DNA from: Kiritimatiellia bacterium
GTDB lineage: Bacteria; Verrucomicrobiota; Kiritimatiellia; RFP12; UBA1067
Reading direction: 5' to 3'
DNA: 64,000 bases
Assembly: GCA_016296065.1 (NCBI GenBank)
Contig: JAEDKA010000014.1
Coordinates: 1-64,000, forward strand
Shown here: one piece after another, positions 35,501-44,100 of the stretch
Layout: every line of letters begins with the position of its first letter
Position numbering within the stretch: position 1 is the first letter of the stretch
Notes under the pieces: generated by a model
What the model was told of the DNA's origin: nothing
Databases searched by the model: none
What the model saw: only the letters and a program-made list of their open reading frames with translations
Made by a program: the position numbers and the translations under genes

Positions 35501-35688
35501 ACGTGGATCACGTCGCCCGAAGTAGTGGCCGTGCTTATCGCCTTGTCTATTGAGGCGAACGGCGCATCGGACGAACCGTCGTTGTTGTCGTCGCCGCCGA
35601 TAGCGAGGACGTAGTAGTCGGTGGCGGCGGCCGTAGCGGCTATCGCACCGGTAAAGAGAACGGACAGTAACTTTTTCGTGGCTATCAT
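32551..35688 (-). CDS. Secreted right-handed beta-helix protein with PKD domain (choice-of-anchor Q-like)
   Basis: About 1,045 residues from the ATG at 35688 (AAGGAG upstream; signal peptide MIATKKLLSVLFTGAIAATAAA). DUF1565-like opening (DAPFASIDKAISTATTSGDV), then some fifteen parallel beta-helix coils of the form GGNIYMxNGTLQxVTLRNG. A PKD-like domain is near 635-705 (YDVNFGDGTLATYTESQISH). A second helix follows, and DLTGKPRVMFAGIDIGCYEC ends it like choice-of-anchor Q proteins. No catalytic residues are recognisable; binding or lyase activity are both possible. First gene of the operon with both GH50-like genes and GH2, and paralogous to 35881-38583, which has the same promoter architecture. 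Confidence 0.83.
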   Translation of the reverse strand: MIATKKLLSVLFTGAIAATAAATDYYVLAIGGDDNNDGSSDAPFASIDKAISTATTSGDVIHVKPGTYATTTQWGPNLTVKLIGTGTSRDDVVIQSAGTYRTLRMGAGSWLENVTVVGEGTWQADRGGAIEMFGGTVTNCVIRDGKATAKDRQAGGNLYVNADTALVVDCVISGGEGKNHGGSVCLLNGTIRSCTITGGVSYNDGEKYGANIYMQNGLVDSCTVSGGDGYEGGEIYMTGGTVTNCTILANGVTRGSGGGVYMTGGTVVDCEIDGTGGTMSWHGGCIYMKNGTVRNTTCQNGTCTFANDRLGGNIYMENGTLQNVTLRNGTAAGKGGNLYVKVGTIHGLTCEDGTATGNGGNIYMEGAATIAEGAIRRGTATSKGGNVYMGNGTLQDLEISDGVLTGNVGDGDGGGNIFWNNGRISRCSITGGKLTGTDALRGGGINCVYTTNDNVTRVLEDCLLSENENAAIFCNRDFAAYNCSFVNNAGASVNSWRAITLDFYNCVIFGNTNSTGVTHAWTGNRPVIKHVATDDTSLSNTEGYVAITASAFADYANGDYRPAADGALVDAGVADVRADASDKDLDGKPRLSEGVDIGCYEYQHSNMTVSFTPPAFDVGYAPATATFTASAENAPGEVSYDVNFGDGTLATYTESQISHVYTASGTYTISVTAVSGVERSKPMTRPVKIVDKVQRVGEGGYATIQAALDEAVAGCEVILAAGIYEVSSPIVVNKAVTVSGEGSVVVRNTVGATSGSTNHRVMEISGGALVTGLVIENGSVFNGYGGCLDVSAATVSNCVIRGGTATRGDTGNVGGAGVSLRSNAVLTHCYVTNNVVVGTSTGNGDNAGGAIFIHNNNKPVSILNTLVAGNRYVCTEGAAAKSGAAGILFGGANENSLVENCTIVANTVEGALSDDSAGLYCTSWSARFRNNVIAGNFETAKGESGKYTSAKINTTNCTVVYCVTDDAEPLKANSNCSVSTVDEMFKNFAKGDYSPKPKGALFDVGTTPTVSAAVDLTGKPRVMFAGIDIGCYECQRKLGFSVSIR

Positions 35689-35711
35689 GGTTTTCTCCTT
35701 ATGACACCAAT

Positions 35712-35775
35712 AGTATAGCAAATGCGTACCTTTGTCTACAACCTAAACCGCATCAAAAAACAATCCAAAACCGCA
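35712..35775 (-). promoter_or_regulatory. Promoter with tandem operator upstream of the GH50/GH2 operon
   Basis: On the minus strand: TGCGGTTTTGGATTG (35775-35761), 8 bp, TGCGGTTTAGGTTG (35752-35739), then -35 TTGTAG (35741-35736), 18 bp, extended -10 TGC TATACT (to 35712). The direct repeats start 23 bp apart, and the inner one overlaps the -35. The same layout occurs at 38605-38668. This fits binding by an AraC/XylR-type dimer; the regulator at 38715 is the obvious candidate. Confidence 0.75.
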
Positions 35776-35822
35776 CCTCGCCGATTCAATCTGCCATGTC
35801 CCAGCCTGTGTTCGAGACAGAA

Positions 35823-35852
35823 CCGCCGGACCCTCTGATGCGGATCCGGCGG
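35823..35852 (-). terminator. Hairpin after the second beta-helix gene
   Basis: CCGCCGGA (35823-35830) and TCCGGCGG (35845-35852) form an 8-bp stem with a 14-nt loop, about 28 bp past the stop at 35881. The T-tract after it (TTCTGTCT) is weak. Confidence 0.45.
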
Positions 35853-35880
35853 CCAGTTTCGCAACACTTCCCGGTCGCGA

Positions 35881-38583
35881 CTATTTCACGATGAAACAGA
35901 CGCCGCGCCTTACCTGGCACTCGTAGCATCCGGCGTCAATCCTGTCGAATTGGACGCGAGGCGCTCCGGCAAGATCGACAGAAGGAGCAAGGACAAGCCC
36001 TGCGATCGTGCCGGCTCCGTAGGCGGCGGAGAACGGCTTAATGCCGAAATCGCCGTTTGCGAAGTCCCTGAACACACTGACGTGATCCGCCTCCGCTTCC
36101 GTTATGTTGCCGACATACGTGCCATGCTCGGTATCCATTTTCACGGCTGTGAATTTCTCCTTGCCGGTCTCGTAGTTTCCAAGGACGATGTTGTTGCGCA
36201 GGCGTCCATACCATGTCGTGCAGTGGATTCCGGCGGAATCGTCGGAGAGCGATCCCTCGACCGTGTTGGCGACAATAGTGTTGTTCTCGATCTGTGTGTT
36301 GTCGTTGCCACCGTTGAAGCGGATCCCGGCTGTGCCGGCCTTGGGTTCGTCGCCGCTCGTAACGTAGGTATTGTATGCAATCAGGCAGTTTGAGACACGT
36401 CCGTTCTTCACACCGTATGGGATGTATATGGCACCGCCGGTGGAACTGCCGGCGTTCGAAGTGCCTTGGACGGTGTTGTTCGATATGACACAGTGCGTGA
36501 GTGTACCCGCCCCTGCAAGTTCCACCGCCGCTCCGGCAGCGTCCCCGCCGTCGGCGGCGACAGCGAGACCTCCGCGGATCACGCAGTTCGAGACGACACC
36601 GGCGACAAGCCGCAGATTCCCGCCAAACTGGTTCCTGACGCATCCGTTCTCGATTGCGATGTTCTCGATGCGGCCGTCGGCGTTGTTCATCTCAAGAACG
36701 CGATGGTAGTAGGTGTTGGGCGTAGCCGTGGTATTGCGGACGATTACCGCATCAGGTGTTGCGCCGACTCCGCGCAGGGTGAGCGCCTTGTTGAACGAAA
36801 CCTGATCCAAGGTTTCATGAACTCCTTCGCCAAGGAGAAGTGTATAGCCGTCTAGCGCGTTCTGAACTGCTGTCTTAAGGTTGCCGTAGCCCTTCTCTGC
36901 TGTATCATAGGGAAAGGTTCCCGCGCCGTTGCCAGGCGTCACATAGACCGTGGAAGATGCAATTTGCACGTGATTGTTGTAGACCATTACAGCAGGGTCG
37001 TCCTGTCCGTTCGATGCGGTAATCGTAACGGTATAGACACCAGGATTCTGATAGGTGTGGGTTATGGACGATTCAACCGTGGTCTCCTCTTCCGAATTGT
37101 CGCCGAAGTCATAGGTGAACGTCACCTGAGTTTCAGAATTCTCTGCGGTGTGCTGGAACGTCACAACGGAAGGCGCGTACACAGGCGACGGCGTTGCACT
37201 GTCAATGCGAACTACGAGCTCGGTCTTCTGGTACTCGTAGCAGCCAATGTCAACGGTGCCGCTGAGGCGAGGTTCTCCGGCAAGATCAAGCGAAGATGCG
37301 CTTGCACCGCGCGGATCGGCGGCACCTGAGTCGATAAGATCTGCACTCGCAGGCGAGTAGTCGCCGTTCGCGTAATCTGCAAAAGCGGAGGTGTCGGAAA
37401 GCAGGACTACTGTCGGGTAGTCGGTTTCAGAATGACGGCTACCGCTCGCCGTAACCGCGTTGTTCAGGAATTCGGCCGAGGTGTCATTCGGCATGTTCCC
37501 CGTCCAATCCTTGTTGTTGCCGCCTTCAGTGTTTCCGTAGATGACGGTATTGAACACATGCGCACTGTGGTTCCATGCCCAAATGCCGTATTTGTCGTTG
37601 TTGACGACCGTACAGTTGTAAAGGTAGGACGTTCCGACAAACAGGACACCACCGCATTCGCTACCCTCAATCAGGCAGTCCTCGGTGATTGCCGTGTCGG
37701 AGCCGATGGCGAGGCTGCCGCCATTGTATCCGCCGGAATGGGAGCCGCCGACAAGACGGCAGCGCGACATCTTTGCCGTCGAATCCATATAGACGTTCGC
37801 ACCCTTTTTCGAAGCCGACGATTCAGACGTTATGACGCCATTGGAAATGACGCAATCGACCATCGTGCCCGAGCCATTCATACGCACGTTGCCGCCGTCG
37901 TTGAAAGCCCTGCCAGCATAGATGACGCAGTTGGAAACAGTGCCCTGGTAAATGTAGACATTGCCGCCAATGTTATCGTCGCAAACGCCATCGTGGATAA
38001 CGCAATTGCAGACGAGACCATGGTCAAGATAGACATTGCCGCCGCGCTTGTGGGTGGTGCCTCCGTAGATTTCGCAGTCGGTGACGAGCGCATCGTTACT
38101 GTTCACGTAGAGATTGCCGCCTGCAACATTGCCGTTGGCCTTTGCCGTACCATTGCGGATCACGCAGTTCGTGATCGTCCCGCCCGTCATGTAGATCGCA
38201 CCGCCCGTGGTCACCTGAAAAGTCGTTTCACCGATGACGGTCACGTTTTCAAGCCACGCGTTGGCCGTGTCCATCTTTAGCGCGCGAGAAGTTCCGCTTG
38301 GTTTGATAACCACGTCGCCGCGAGTTGAACCAGTCCCAACTAGCTTTGCTTTCAGTGTTGGACCATTCGCCGTCGTAGTGGCGTATTCGCCTGCGGCAAC
38401 GTAGATGACATCAGCGGCATTCCCTGCCGCAGCAATCGCTTCGTCGAGAGACGTGTAAACCGTGGCGTCCTCGGGTGCACCTTCGTAGGTGCCGTCTGAC
38501 GCGACGTAGTATTCGGCTGCGGCTGCCGTAGAGGCGAGCGCACCTGTGAAGAGAACGGACAGGAACTTTTTCGCGGTTGTCAT
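35881..38583 (-). CDS. Secreted right-handed beta-helix protein with PKD domain (paralogue)
   Basis: 900 residues with a signal peptide (MTTAKKFLSVLFTGALASTAAAA), co-linear with 32551-35688 but with fewer helix coils. GGAIYMTGGTITNCVIRNG and GGNLYVNSNDALVTDCEI are typical coils. A PKD-like segment lies near 480-550 (YDFGDNSEEETTVESSITH). VDIGCYEYQ at about 450 and IDAGCYECQ at the end resemble choice-of-anchor Q signatures. It has its own copy of the tandem operator/promoter, so it is probably co-induced with the GH50/GH2 operon. Likely cell-surface or secreted; binding versus polysaccharide lyase function cannot be decided. Confidence 0.83.
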   Translation of the reverse strand: MTTAKKFLSVLFTGALASTAAAAEYYVASDGTYEGAPEDATVYTSLDEAIAAAGNAADVIYVAAGEYATTTANGPTLKAKLVGTGSTRGDVVIKPSGTSRALKMDTANAWLENVTVIGETTFQVTTGGAIYMTGGTITNCVIRNGTAKANGNVAGGNLYVNSNDALVTDCEIYGGTTHKRGGNVYLDHGLVCNCVIHDGVCDDNIGGNVYIYQGTVSNCVIYAGRAFNDGGNVRMNGSGTMVDCVISNGVITSESSASKKGANVYMDSTAKMSRCRLVGGSHSGGYNGGSLAIGSDTAITEDCLIEGSECGGVLFVGTSYLYNCTVVNNDKYGIWAWNHSAHVFNTVIYGNTEGGNNKDWTGNMPNDTSAEFLNNAVTASGSRHSETDYPTVVLLSDTSAFADYANGDYSPASADLIDSGAADPRGASASSLDLAGEPRLSGTVDIGCYEYQKTELVVRIDSATPSPVYAPSVVTFQHTAENSETQVTFTYDFGDNSEEETTVESSITHTYQNPGVYTVTITASNGQDDPAVMVYNNHVQIASSTVYVTPGNGAGTFPYDTAEKGYGNLKTAVQNALDGYTLLLGEGVHETLDQVSFNKALTLRGVGATPDAVIVRNTTATPNTYYHRVLEMNNADGRIENIAIENGCVRNQFGGNLRLVAGVVSNCVIRGGLAVAADGGDAAGAAVELAGAGTLTHCVISNNTVQGTSNAGSSTGGAIYIPYGVKNGRVSNCLIAYNTYVTSGDEPKAGTAGIRFNGGNDNTQIENNTIVANTVEGSLSDDSAGIHCTTWYGRLRNNIVLGNYETGKEKFTAVKMDTEHGTYVGNITEAEADHVSVFRDFANGDFGIKPFSAAYGAGTIAGLVLAPSVDLAGAPRVQFDRIDAGCYECQVRRGVCFIVK

Positions 38584-38604
38584 AAAACTCTCCTTCGTGT
38601 CTAT

Positions 38605-38668
38605 AGTCTACCAAAAGAAATATCAGTCCTGCAACCTAAACCGCACCAAAAAACAATCCAAAACCGCA
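38605..38668 (-). promoter_or_regulatory. Promoter with tandem operator upstream of the second beta-helix gene
   Basis: Minus strand: TGCGGTTTTGGATTG (38668-38654), 8 bp, TGCGGTTTAGGTTG (38645-38632), -35 TTGCAG (38634-38629), 18 bp, extended -10 TGG TAGACT (38610-38605). Both half-sites are identical to those at 35739-35775, while the sequence between -35 and -10 is not conserved, so the repeats are under selection. Confidence 0.77.
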
Positions 38669-38676
38669 CTTTCCCC

Positions 38677-38706
38677 TTGCGCAAGTCCCCTTATGAATGA
38701 TACAAT
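38677..38706 (+). promoter_or_regulatory. Promoter of the XylR-like regulator
   Basis: TTGCGC (38677-38682), 18 bp, TACAAT (38701-38706) preceded by TGA. The -10 ends 8 nt before the ATG at 38715, so the message is near leaderless. The -35 region lies about 10 bp from the outer half-site of the divergent gene, so one bound regulator could control both directions. Confidence 0.65.
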
Positions 38707-38714
38707 AGCGACAA

Positions 38715-39875
38715 ATGGACACGATCCTCTTCATTACCGACCTCCATGCGGGGTCGCGGATACCAGAACTCGCCGGCGCGCGCGACGCGGCCGCAGAGTT
38801 CGACTGGCATGTCGAAGAGATCGAAGTTCAGCGCCTCGCGCAGCCGATCGAGGAAATCCTTCGCTACTGGCGCCCGGTCGGATGCATCCTCGAAGGCTCG
38901 TCCAACCTGCTGCCGCCGAAGAGTGCATTCGGAAAAATCCCCACTGTGCACATAGACCCGAGCGACAGGGACATGGAGGACAAGCGAATATTCTCCGTGG
39001 AGAACAACGACGCTGCAATTGCCGAGCGCGCACACCGCGAGCTGTCTCGCACGGACTGCGCGTCGTTCGCGTTCGTCGGATGGAGCCGCCGCGTGAGGTG
39101 GAGCCGCCGGCGCGAGGACAGGTTCTCCGAAATAGTCTCCGCGACCGGCGGAAAATGCCATCTGCTCGAAGATCCGTGGACACTCGGCAACAAGAACGAC
39201 TTCGTGGTCCGCCTCAAGCCCTGGATAAAGTCACTCCCCAAGCCCTGCGGAATATTCGCCGCGAACGACGACATCGCGTCCGTGGTGATCGACGTCTGCC
39301 GGGAGCTGAACATCTCCATCCCGGGAGACATCTCGCTTGTGGGCGTTGACGACGATCCCGCCGTGTGCGACAACATGCATCCCTCGCTGACAAGCATCCG
39401 GCCAGACTTCCGCAGAGCGGGAGGGCTGGCCGTCAGACTCCTCGCGCGGCGCATCTCCGGCGGAAAGTCCTCCCCGCCCGAACGCCTCGAATACGAACCC
39501 GTCTGCACGACCGCGCGCCTCTCCACGCGCCGGCTCGCCGTGGTCGGCAAGCGCGTCGCCGACGCACTGGATCTAATACGGCGCGAGGCGTGCTCTGGAC
39601 TCAAGGCAGCGGACGTCGTCAAGGCGATGGGCGTCACCGAACGACTCGCCGAGACACGCTTCAAGAGCGCGGTAGGACACCGCATCACCGAGGAGATAGC
39701 GAACGTCCGCCTCGAGCATGCGCTTGAGCTCCTCAGAGACCCAAGGCAGGGAATAGCGCCGATTGCCAACATGTGCGGATGGGATTCCGAAGCCTATCTC
39801 AAGCGGCTCTTCAAGAAGCGGTTCGGAATGACCATGCGCGAATGGCGCGAGGCAAACATGGAGACTGCACAATGA
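38715..39875 (+). CDS. XylR-like regulator (LacI-type ligand domain fused to AraC-type DNA-binding domain)
   Basis: 386 residues. Residues 1-270 resemble a periplasmic-binding-type sugar sensor (TILFITDLHAGSR, CGIFAANDDIASVVIDVCRE, then IPGDISLVGVDDDPAVCDN). Residues about 285-386 are a two-helix-turn-helix AraC domain (LKAADVVKAMGVTERLAETRFK, IAPIANMCGWDSEAYLKRLFKKRFGMT, given as separate pieces). This matches E. coli XylR, which binds tandem direct repeats next to -35 boxes and activates sugar genes. The two tandem 23-bp-period sites upstream of the beta-helix genes are its probable targets. The ligand is probably a sugar from the GH50/GH2 substrate. Its stop overlaps the MATE gene start by ATGA. 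Confidence 0.9.
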   Translation: MDTILFITDLHAGSRIPELAGARDAAAEFDWHVEEIEVQRLAQPIEEILRYWRPVGCILEGSSNLLPPKSAFGKIPTVHIDPSDRDMEDKRIFSVENNDAAIAERAHRELSRTDCASFAFVGWSRRVRWSRRREDRFSEIVSATGGKCHLLEDPWTLGNKNDFVVRLKPWIKSLPKPCGIFAANDDIASVVIDVCRELNISIPGDISLVGVDDDPAVCDNMHPSLTSIRPDFRRAGGLAVRLLARRISGGKSSPPERLEYEPVCTTARLSTRRLAVVGKRVADALDLIRREACSGLKAADVVKAMGVTERLAETRFKSAVGHRITEEIANVRLEHALELLRDPRQGIAPIANMCGWDSEAYLKRLFKKRFGMTMREWREANMETAQ

Positions 39876-41191
39876 ACACGATGCTCTCACTCCAGCGCCT
39901 CGCGCTTCCGCTCACCTTCGCGCAGCTCGCCTTCGCCGCGAACACGTTCGTCACCAGCCTGTTCCTCTCCCGCTCTTCGACGACCGCACTGCACGCCTCC
40001 CTGCCGGGCTCGATGCTCGCCGTCGCAGTGTCGTCGCTCGCGATTTCGTCACTCGGCTACTCGGGAACCGTGTTCGCCGACAGACACGGATCAGGCGACA
40101 CGCCCGGCGCGCTCGCCGCGTTCCGCTCCGCCCTCGTCCTCGCCGCGCTGTCGATTCCGTACTTCATCCTCGCCGCGCCCTTCGGACACGCACTCCTGGG
40201 CGTCTTCAACACCGCGCCGGAAGTCCTCGCCGCGGAATCCGCGTACTACGACGTCCTTCTCGCGAACGGATACTTCACAATGCTCGCGGCCGTGCTCGGC
40301 GGATACTTCACCGGACAGGGAAAGACGCGCTTCGTCGGCGCGGTGACAGTGTTCGGCTTTCTGGTCAACATGGCCATAGTGCCGATATTCATCAACGGAC
40401 TCTTCGGCGTGCCGACGAACGGAATCAGAGGCGCCGGATGGTCCGCGACGATTTCGCACATCGTCCCGTGCGTCATTCTCGCCGTAGCGATCCGCCTGCA
40501 TCCGCTCGAATGCAGGGCGCGGCAAATGTGCCGCGCCGACTTCCGCACGCATCTCTCGCTCGGCATCCCGAACGGCGTCCGCGCCGTTATAGACATCGGC
40601 GGATTCTTCGTCTTCGCCGCTGTCCTCGCGGAATGCGAGGGCGCGGCAGTCGCGGCGAGCACCGCGGCGTTCGCGGTGAACGGAATCTACCAGGCGCTTC
40701 CGCAGGGACTTTCCCAGGCGCTTGAGATCATGACCGCGCGCGCGGCTCGGGAGAACAGGAGCGCGCTTCTCGCCCCGGCCCTCAGGCTCGTTGCGATCCA
40801 CGCGCTCGCGTTCATCGCGGTACTCTCCCTTTTCGGACGCGAACTCCTCAACGCCTTCGCAACGAAGGGAGACGCGGCATTCGCCGACGGATTCTCCGCC
40901 ACGGCGAAGACGCTGGTCCTGATCCTGTGCGCAAAGGCCGTTTTCGAGTCCGCAGTCCAGGTGCTGCAGGCGCACCTTCGCGGGCGCGGCGAAACCGCCG
41001 CGGTATTCCGCATCCAGTGCGCGACGTCGCTTCTCTTCTGGATTCCGCTGTTCCTTGCAGTGAGGGCCTTCTCCCCGGGCATCCCGGCCTACTGGCTCAC
41101 GATGCTCGCGTCGTCGGCCCTCGCCAGCGCGGCGCTGTTCCTCACTCAGTCTCGCCTTCCGAGCGCGCCTCGGACTCCACGACGACCTTGA
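39872..41191 (+). CDS. MATE-family efflux/transport protein
   Basis: About 439 residues from the ATG at 39872, overlapping the regulator stop; the frame open from 39773 is inside the regulator. Twelve hydrophobic segments and the two-bundle pattern of MATE proteins are visible (LTFAQLAFAANTFVTSLFLS, GTVFADRHGSGDTPGALAAF, GGYFTGQGKTRFVGAVTVFG). MATE proteins export drugs or metabolites with Na+ or H+. It is a distant paralogue of 61968-63368. The last 50 bp overlap the convergent gene at 41142. Substrate unknown; coupling to a sugar regulator is unusual for this family. Confidence 0.88.
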   Translation: MNTMLSLQRLALPLTFAQLAFAANTFVTSLFLSRSSTTALHASLPGSMLAVAVSSLAISSLGYSGTVFADRHGSGDTPGALAAFRSALVLAALSIPYFILAAPFGHALLGVFNTAPEVLAAESAYYDVLLANGYFTMLAAVLGGYFTGQGKTRFVGAVTVFGFLVNMAIVPIFINGLFGVPTNGIRGAGWSATISHIVPCVILAVAIRLHPLECRARQMCRADFRTHLSLGIPNGVRAVIDIGGFFVFAAVLAECEGAAVAASTAAFAVNGIYQALPQGLSQALEIMTARAARENRSALLAPALRLVAIHALAFIAVLSLFGRELLNAFATKGDAAFADGFSATAKTLVLILCAKAVFESAVQVLQAHLRGRGETAAVFRIQCATSLLFWIPLFLAVRAFSPGIPAYWLTMLASSALASAALFLTQSRLPSAPRTPRRP

Positions 41192-44100
41192 GGAAGCGGC
41201 GGCGCGCAAGCGCAACCGTCGCGTCAAGCTCGCCCTTCGTCCCGCTCGCAAGGTACTGCGACGCGTCGAAGTCGACTGACGACACATACCCCATCTTCGA
41301 GGTAAGGTTCTCCGAACCGAAGACGTGTATGAACTTCGTGTCCACCGGCATCGCGAGCTCGTTGCCCTTGCCAGGATCGATGCGGATGCGCATGCGCCCA
41401 GAGGCGGGGTCGAATCCGACGATGCTGACCGTCGGCATCGAGTAAGTCGCGAGAGCTACGCCCTTCGAGTCGTCGGAGATGCTCGGCGCGATGCCCATCC
41501 ATGCGGACAGCGCGACGACGCCCTTGGGACCCGTGACCTGCAGACGATCCCCGGCGCCAAGGCGGCCCGCCACAAGCGCGCGGATGCGGTCCTTCGCCTC
41601 CGCGGAAAGCTCCTCCGAGTCGCATTCCACGGTGAGGACAGACGCCTTCGCGAGCGTGACGCGAGCACGCTCTCCGGCGCGGACCGCAGCCGTCACCGTG
41701 GTTCCCGCGCCGAAGGTCTTCGTCTCGGACGCGATCTGCGCGCCGCCCGCCGCGAAACGCTCGACAGTGACCTGCATGTCTGAATCAAGCGTGAAGTCAG
41801 CGGTGTGAGTGCACTCGAAGACGCGACCTTCCTCGACGACGCTCACGCCGCGGTCGGTGTAGGTGACGGAGCCGGAGGTCTTACGCCCGGTGACGCAGTC
41901 TGCCTCGACTTCGACGAAGCCAGTGCCCCTCGGATCTGATCCGTCCATCATGCGGAACTCGACGTGTATGCCCGTGACGTTCTCCGCGATGTACTCCGCG
42001 CTCTTCGGGGCGAGACGCAGGAAGAGGTGTCCCGACGAGTTCGAGCCGCCCATCTTCACGGCGGATGTCCATCCGCTCGCGTCGTCGTATCCGTCGCGTC
42101 CGCAGTCGCCCGTCGGAACGCCCGAGTCTCCGCCTGCGATGTCGCGCCACGCGCCGTTCACCTGCACCTGCACGGAGCGCACGTACATTCCGTCGTGCTT
42201 TCCGTCATCCCAGAGCGAGCGGATCGTCAGCGACTTGAGCTTCTCGCCGCCGAGGGGGAACCAGATGTGCGAGTAGTCGCCGAGTCCGACTACGTCCGTC
42301 GCAGTCTTCGCGGGCGGAATGAATCCGTCCGTCAGCGAGGCGACGTCGTTCGCGAGAGTGTCGCCGGCGAAGTACGAGAGGTTGTCCGTCGAAGTGCGCG
42401 CACCGAAGAGTCCGTTTTCGGCGGACGGGACCCAGGTCGCGGGGTCGTAGCTGCCGTACTCCCACGCGAGGTCGTCGAGGTCGCAGATTCCGACAGGGAA
42501 GTCGAGCCTCCAGACAGTTCCGCCGCGGTAGTCGATGAACGTGTTGTCGTGCTCCGTGAGCGACGTGCGCGGATACGCGCCCTCCTCGCCGATCGCAATC
42601 ATCACGCCGTTAGCCGCCGTCTCGGCCTGGACGAACGTGCAGCCCGTAATCGTGACGGCGCCTCCGTTCGGGCAGTTGAGGAGATAGCTGGAGCGTCCGT
42701 CGTGTCCGTCGTCGAAGACGCAGTTCTCGACAGTCGTCCTGTGCGCGCGGCTCTTGAGGTTGTGGCCGATCCACGCGTGGTCGGAGATGCAGTCGCGGAA
42801 TATGAGCTCCTTGATCGCGCCGATGTAGATGTTGTGCGTGTCGCCTTCCATCCCGCCCCACTCGGCGTGGTTTCCGTTTCCGCGGAAGACGCAACCCTCG
42901 ACGGTCATCGTCGCATTGGGGAACGCTCCGCAGAGGATGCCGTTCTGGCTGCCGGTGAACGAGCAGTTCCTGATCGTCACGTCTCCGTCAGCCTCGTAGC
43001 GAAGCCCCGCGCCGTTGTGTCCCGCGTCGTCGGGGATGCGCGCGTTGCGGAAAGTTATGCCCTCAATTGTCCAGCCTGGAGCAGTGACGACCCAGATGCC
43101 CTTCCATCCGGCGATGTGCGGACGCTCCGGGTCGCCGTAGTACCGCGCGTCGAATGCGCTCGCGTCGAGGATCGTCTTGTCGATGCCCGCGCCGCGGATC
43201 GTGATGTTCGGCGTGTCGGGGCAGTAGATCGTGTCGTCCGTCCAGACGCCCTCGTCGATGATGATCGTGTCTCCGTCCATGGCGGCGTTGATCGCCTCGG
43301 ACGGCTTCTTGTACTTCTGGTTCGCGCCGACGTACAGCACTCGCGCGACGTGCTGCTCGACGTTGACGAGCGTTACGCGTGCACGCTCCCCGGCGCGGAC
43401 GTAGACCGTCTTTGCCTCGCCGGCGGTCCAGTTCTCCGTCGCGGACGAGATCGTCGCGCCGTCGGCGCCGATCCTCTCGACGAGAACTTCCTGATCCGAG
43501 TCGAGCGTGAACTCTGCGGGATGAGCGACGAGGAACGAGCGCCCAGACTCCACCACGGTAACGCCGCGATCCGTAAAAGTGGCAGTCCCGGAAGTCTTGC
43601 GTCCCGTCACGCAGTCCGCCTCGATTTCGGCAAATCCCGTTCCGCGCGGCTCGTATCCGTCCATGATGCGGAATTCCACTTCAATGCCAGTGACGTTCGA
43701 CGCAATGTACTCCTCCGTCTTCGGCTTCAGGTGCAGGAAGAGATGTCCAGAGGAGTTGGATCCGCCCAGCTTCACGGCCGAGGTCCATCCGCTCGCGTCG
43801 TCGTATCCGTTGCGTCCGCAGTCGCCCGTCGGAACGCCGGGCGCGTCCTCTCCTGCGATGGCGACCCACTTCCCGCCGATCTGGATACGGACGTTGCGCA
43901 CGTACATTCCGTCGTGCGTGCCGTCCTCCCAGAAGGAGCGGATCGTCAAAGACTTCAGCTTCTCGCCGTTGAGGGGGAACTTGAGGTGCGAGTAGTCGCC
44001 GAGTCCGACGACGTCCGCGGAAGTCATCGTCGTCGGGATGTTTCCGTCAGTGAGCGCGGCGACGTCGTTGGCGAGCCTGTCGCCCGCGAAGTACGAAAGG

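Noticed and set aside
32551..38583. Repeated beta-helix coding units as a CRISPR array
   Set aside because: Repeats are degenerate, in frame, of variable length and encode GGxIYM/NGT coils; no direct repeat-spacer structure.
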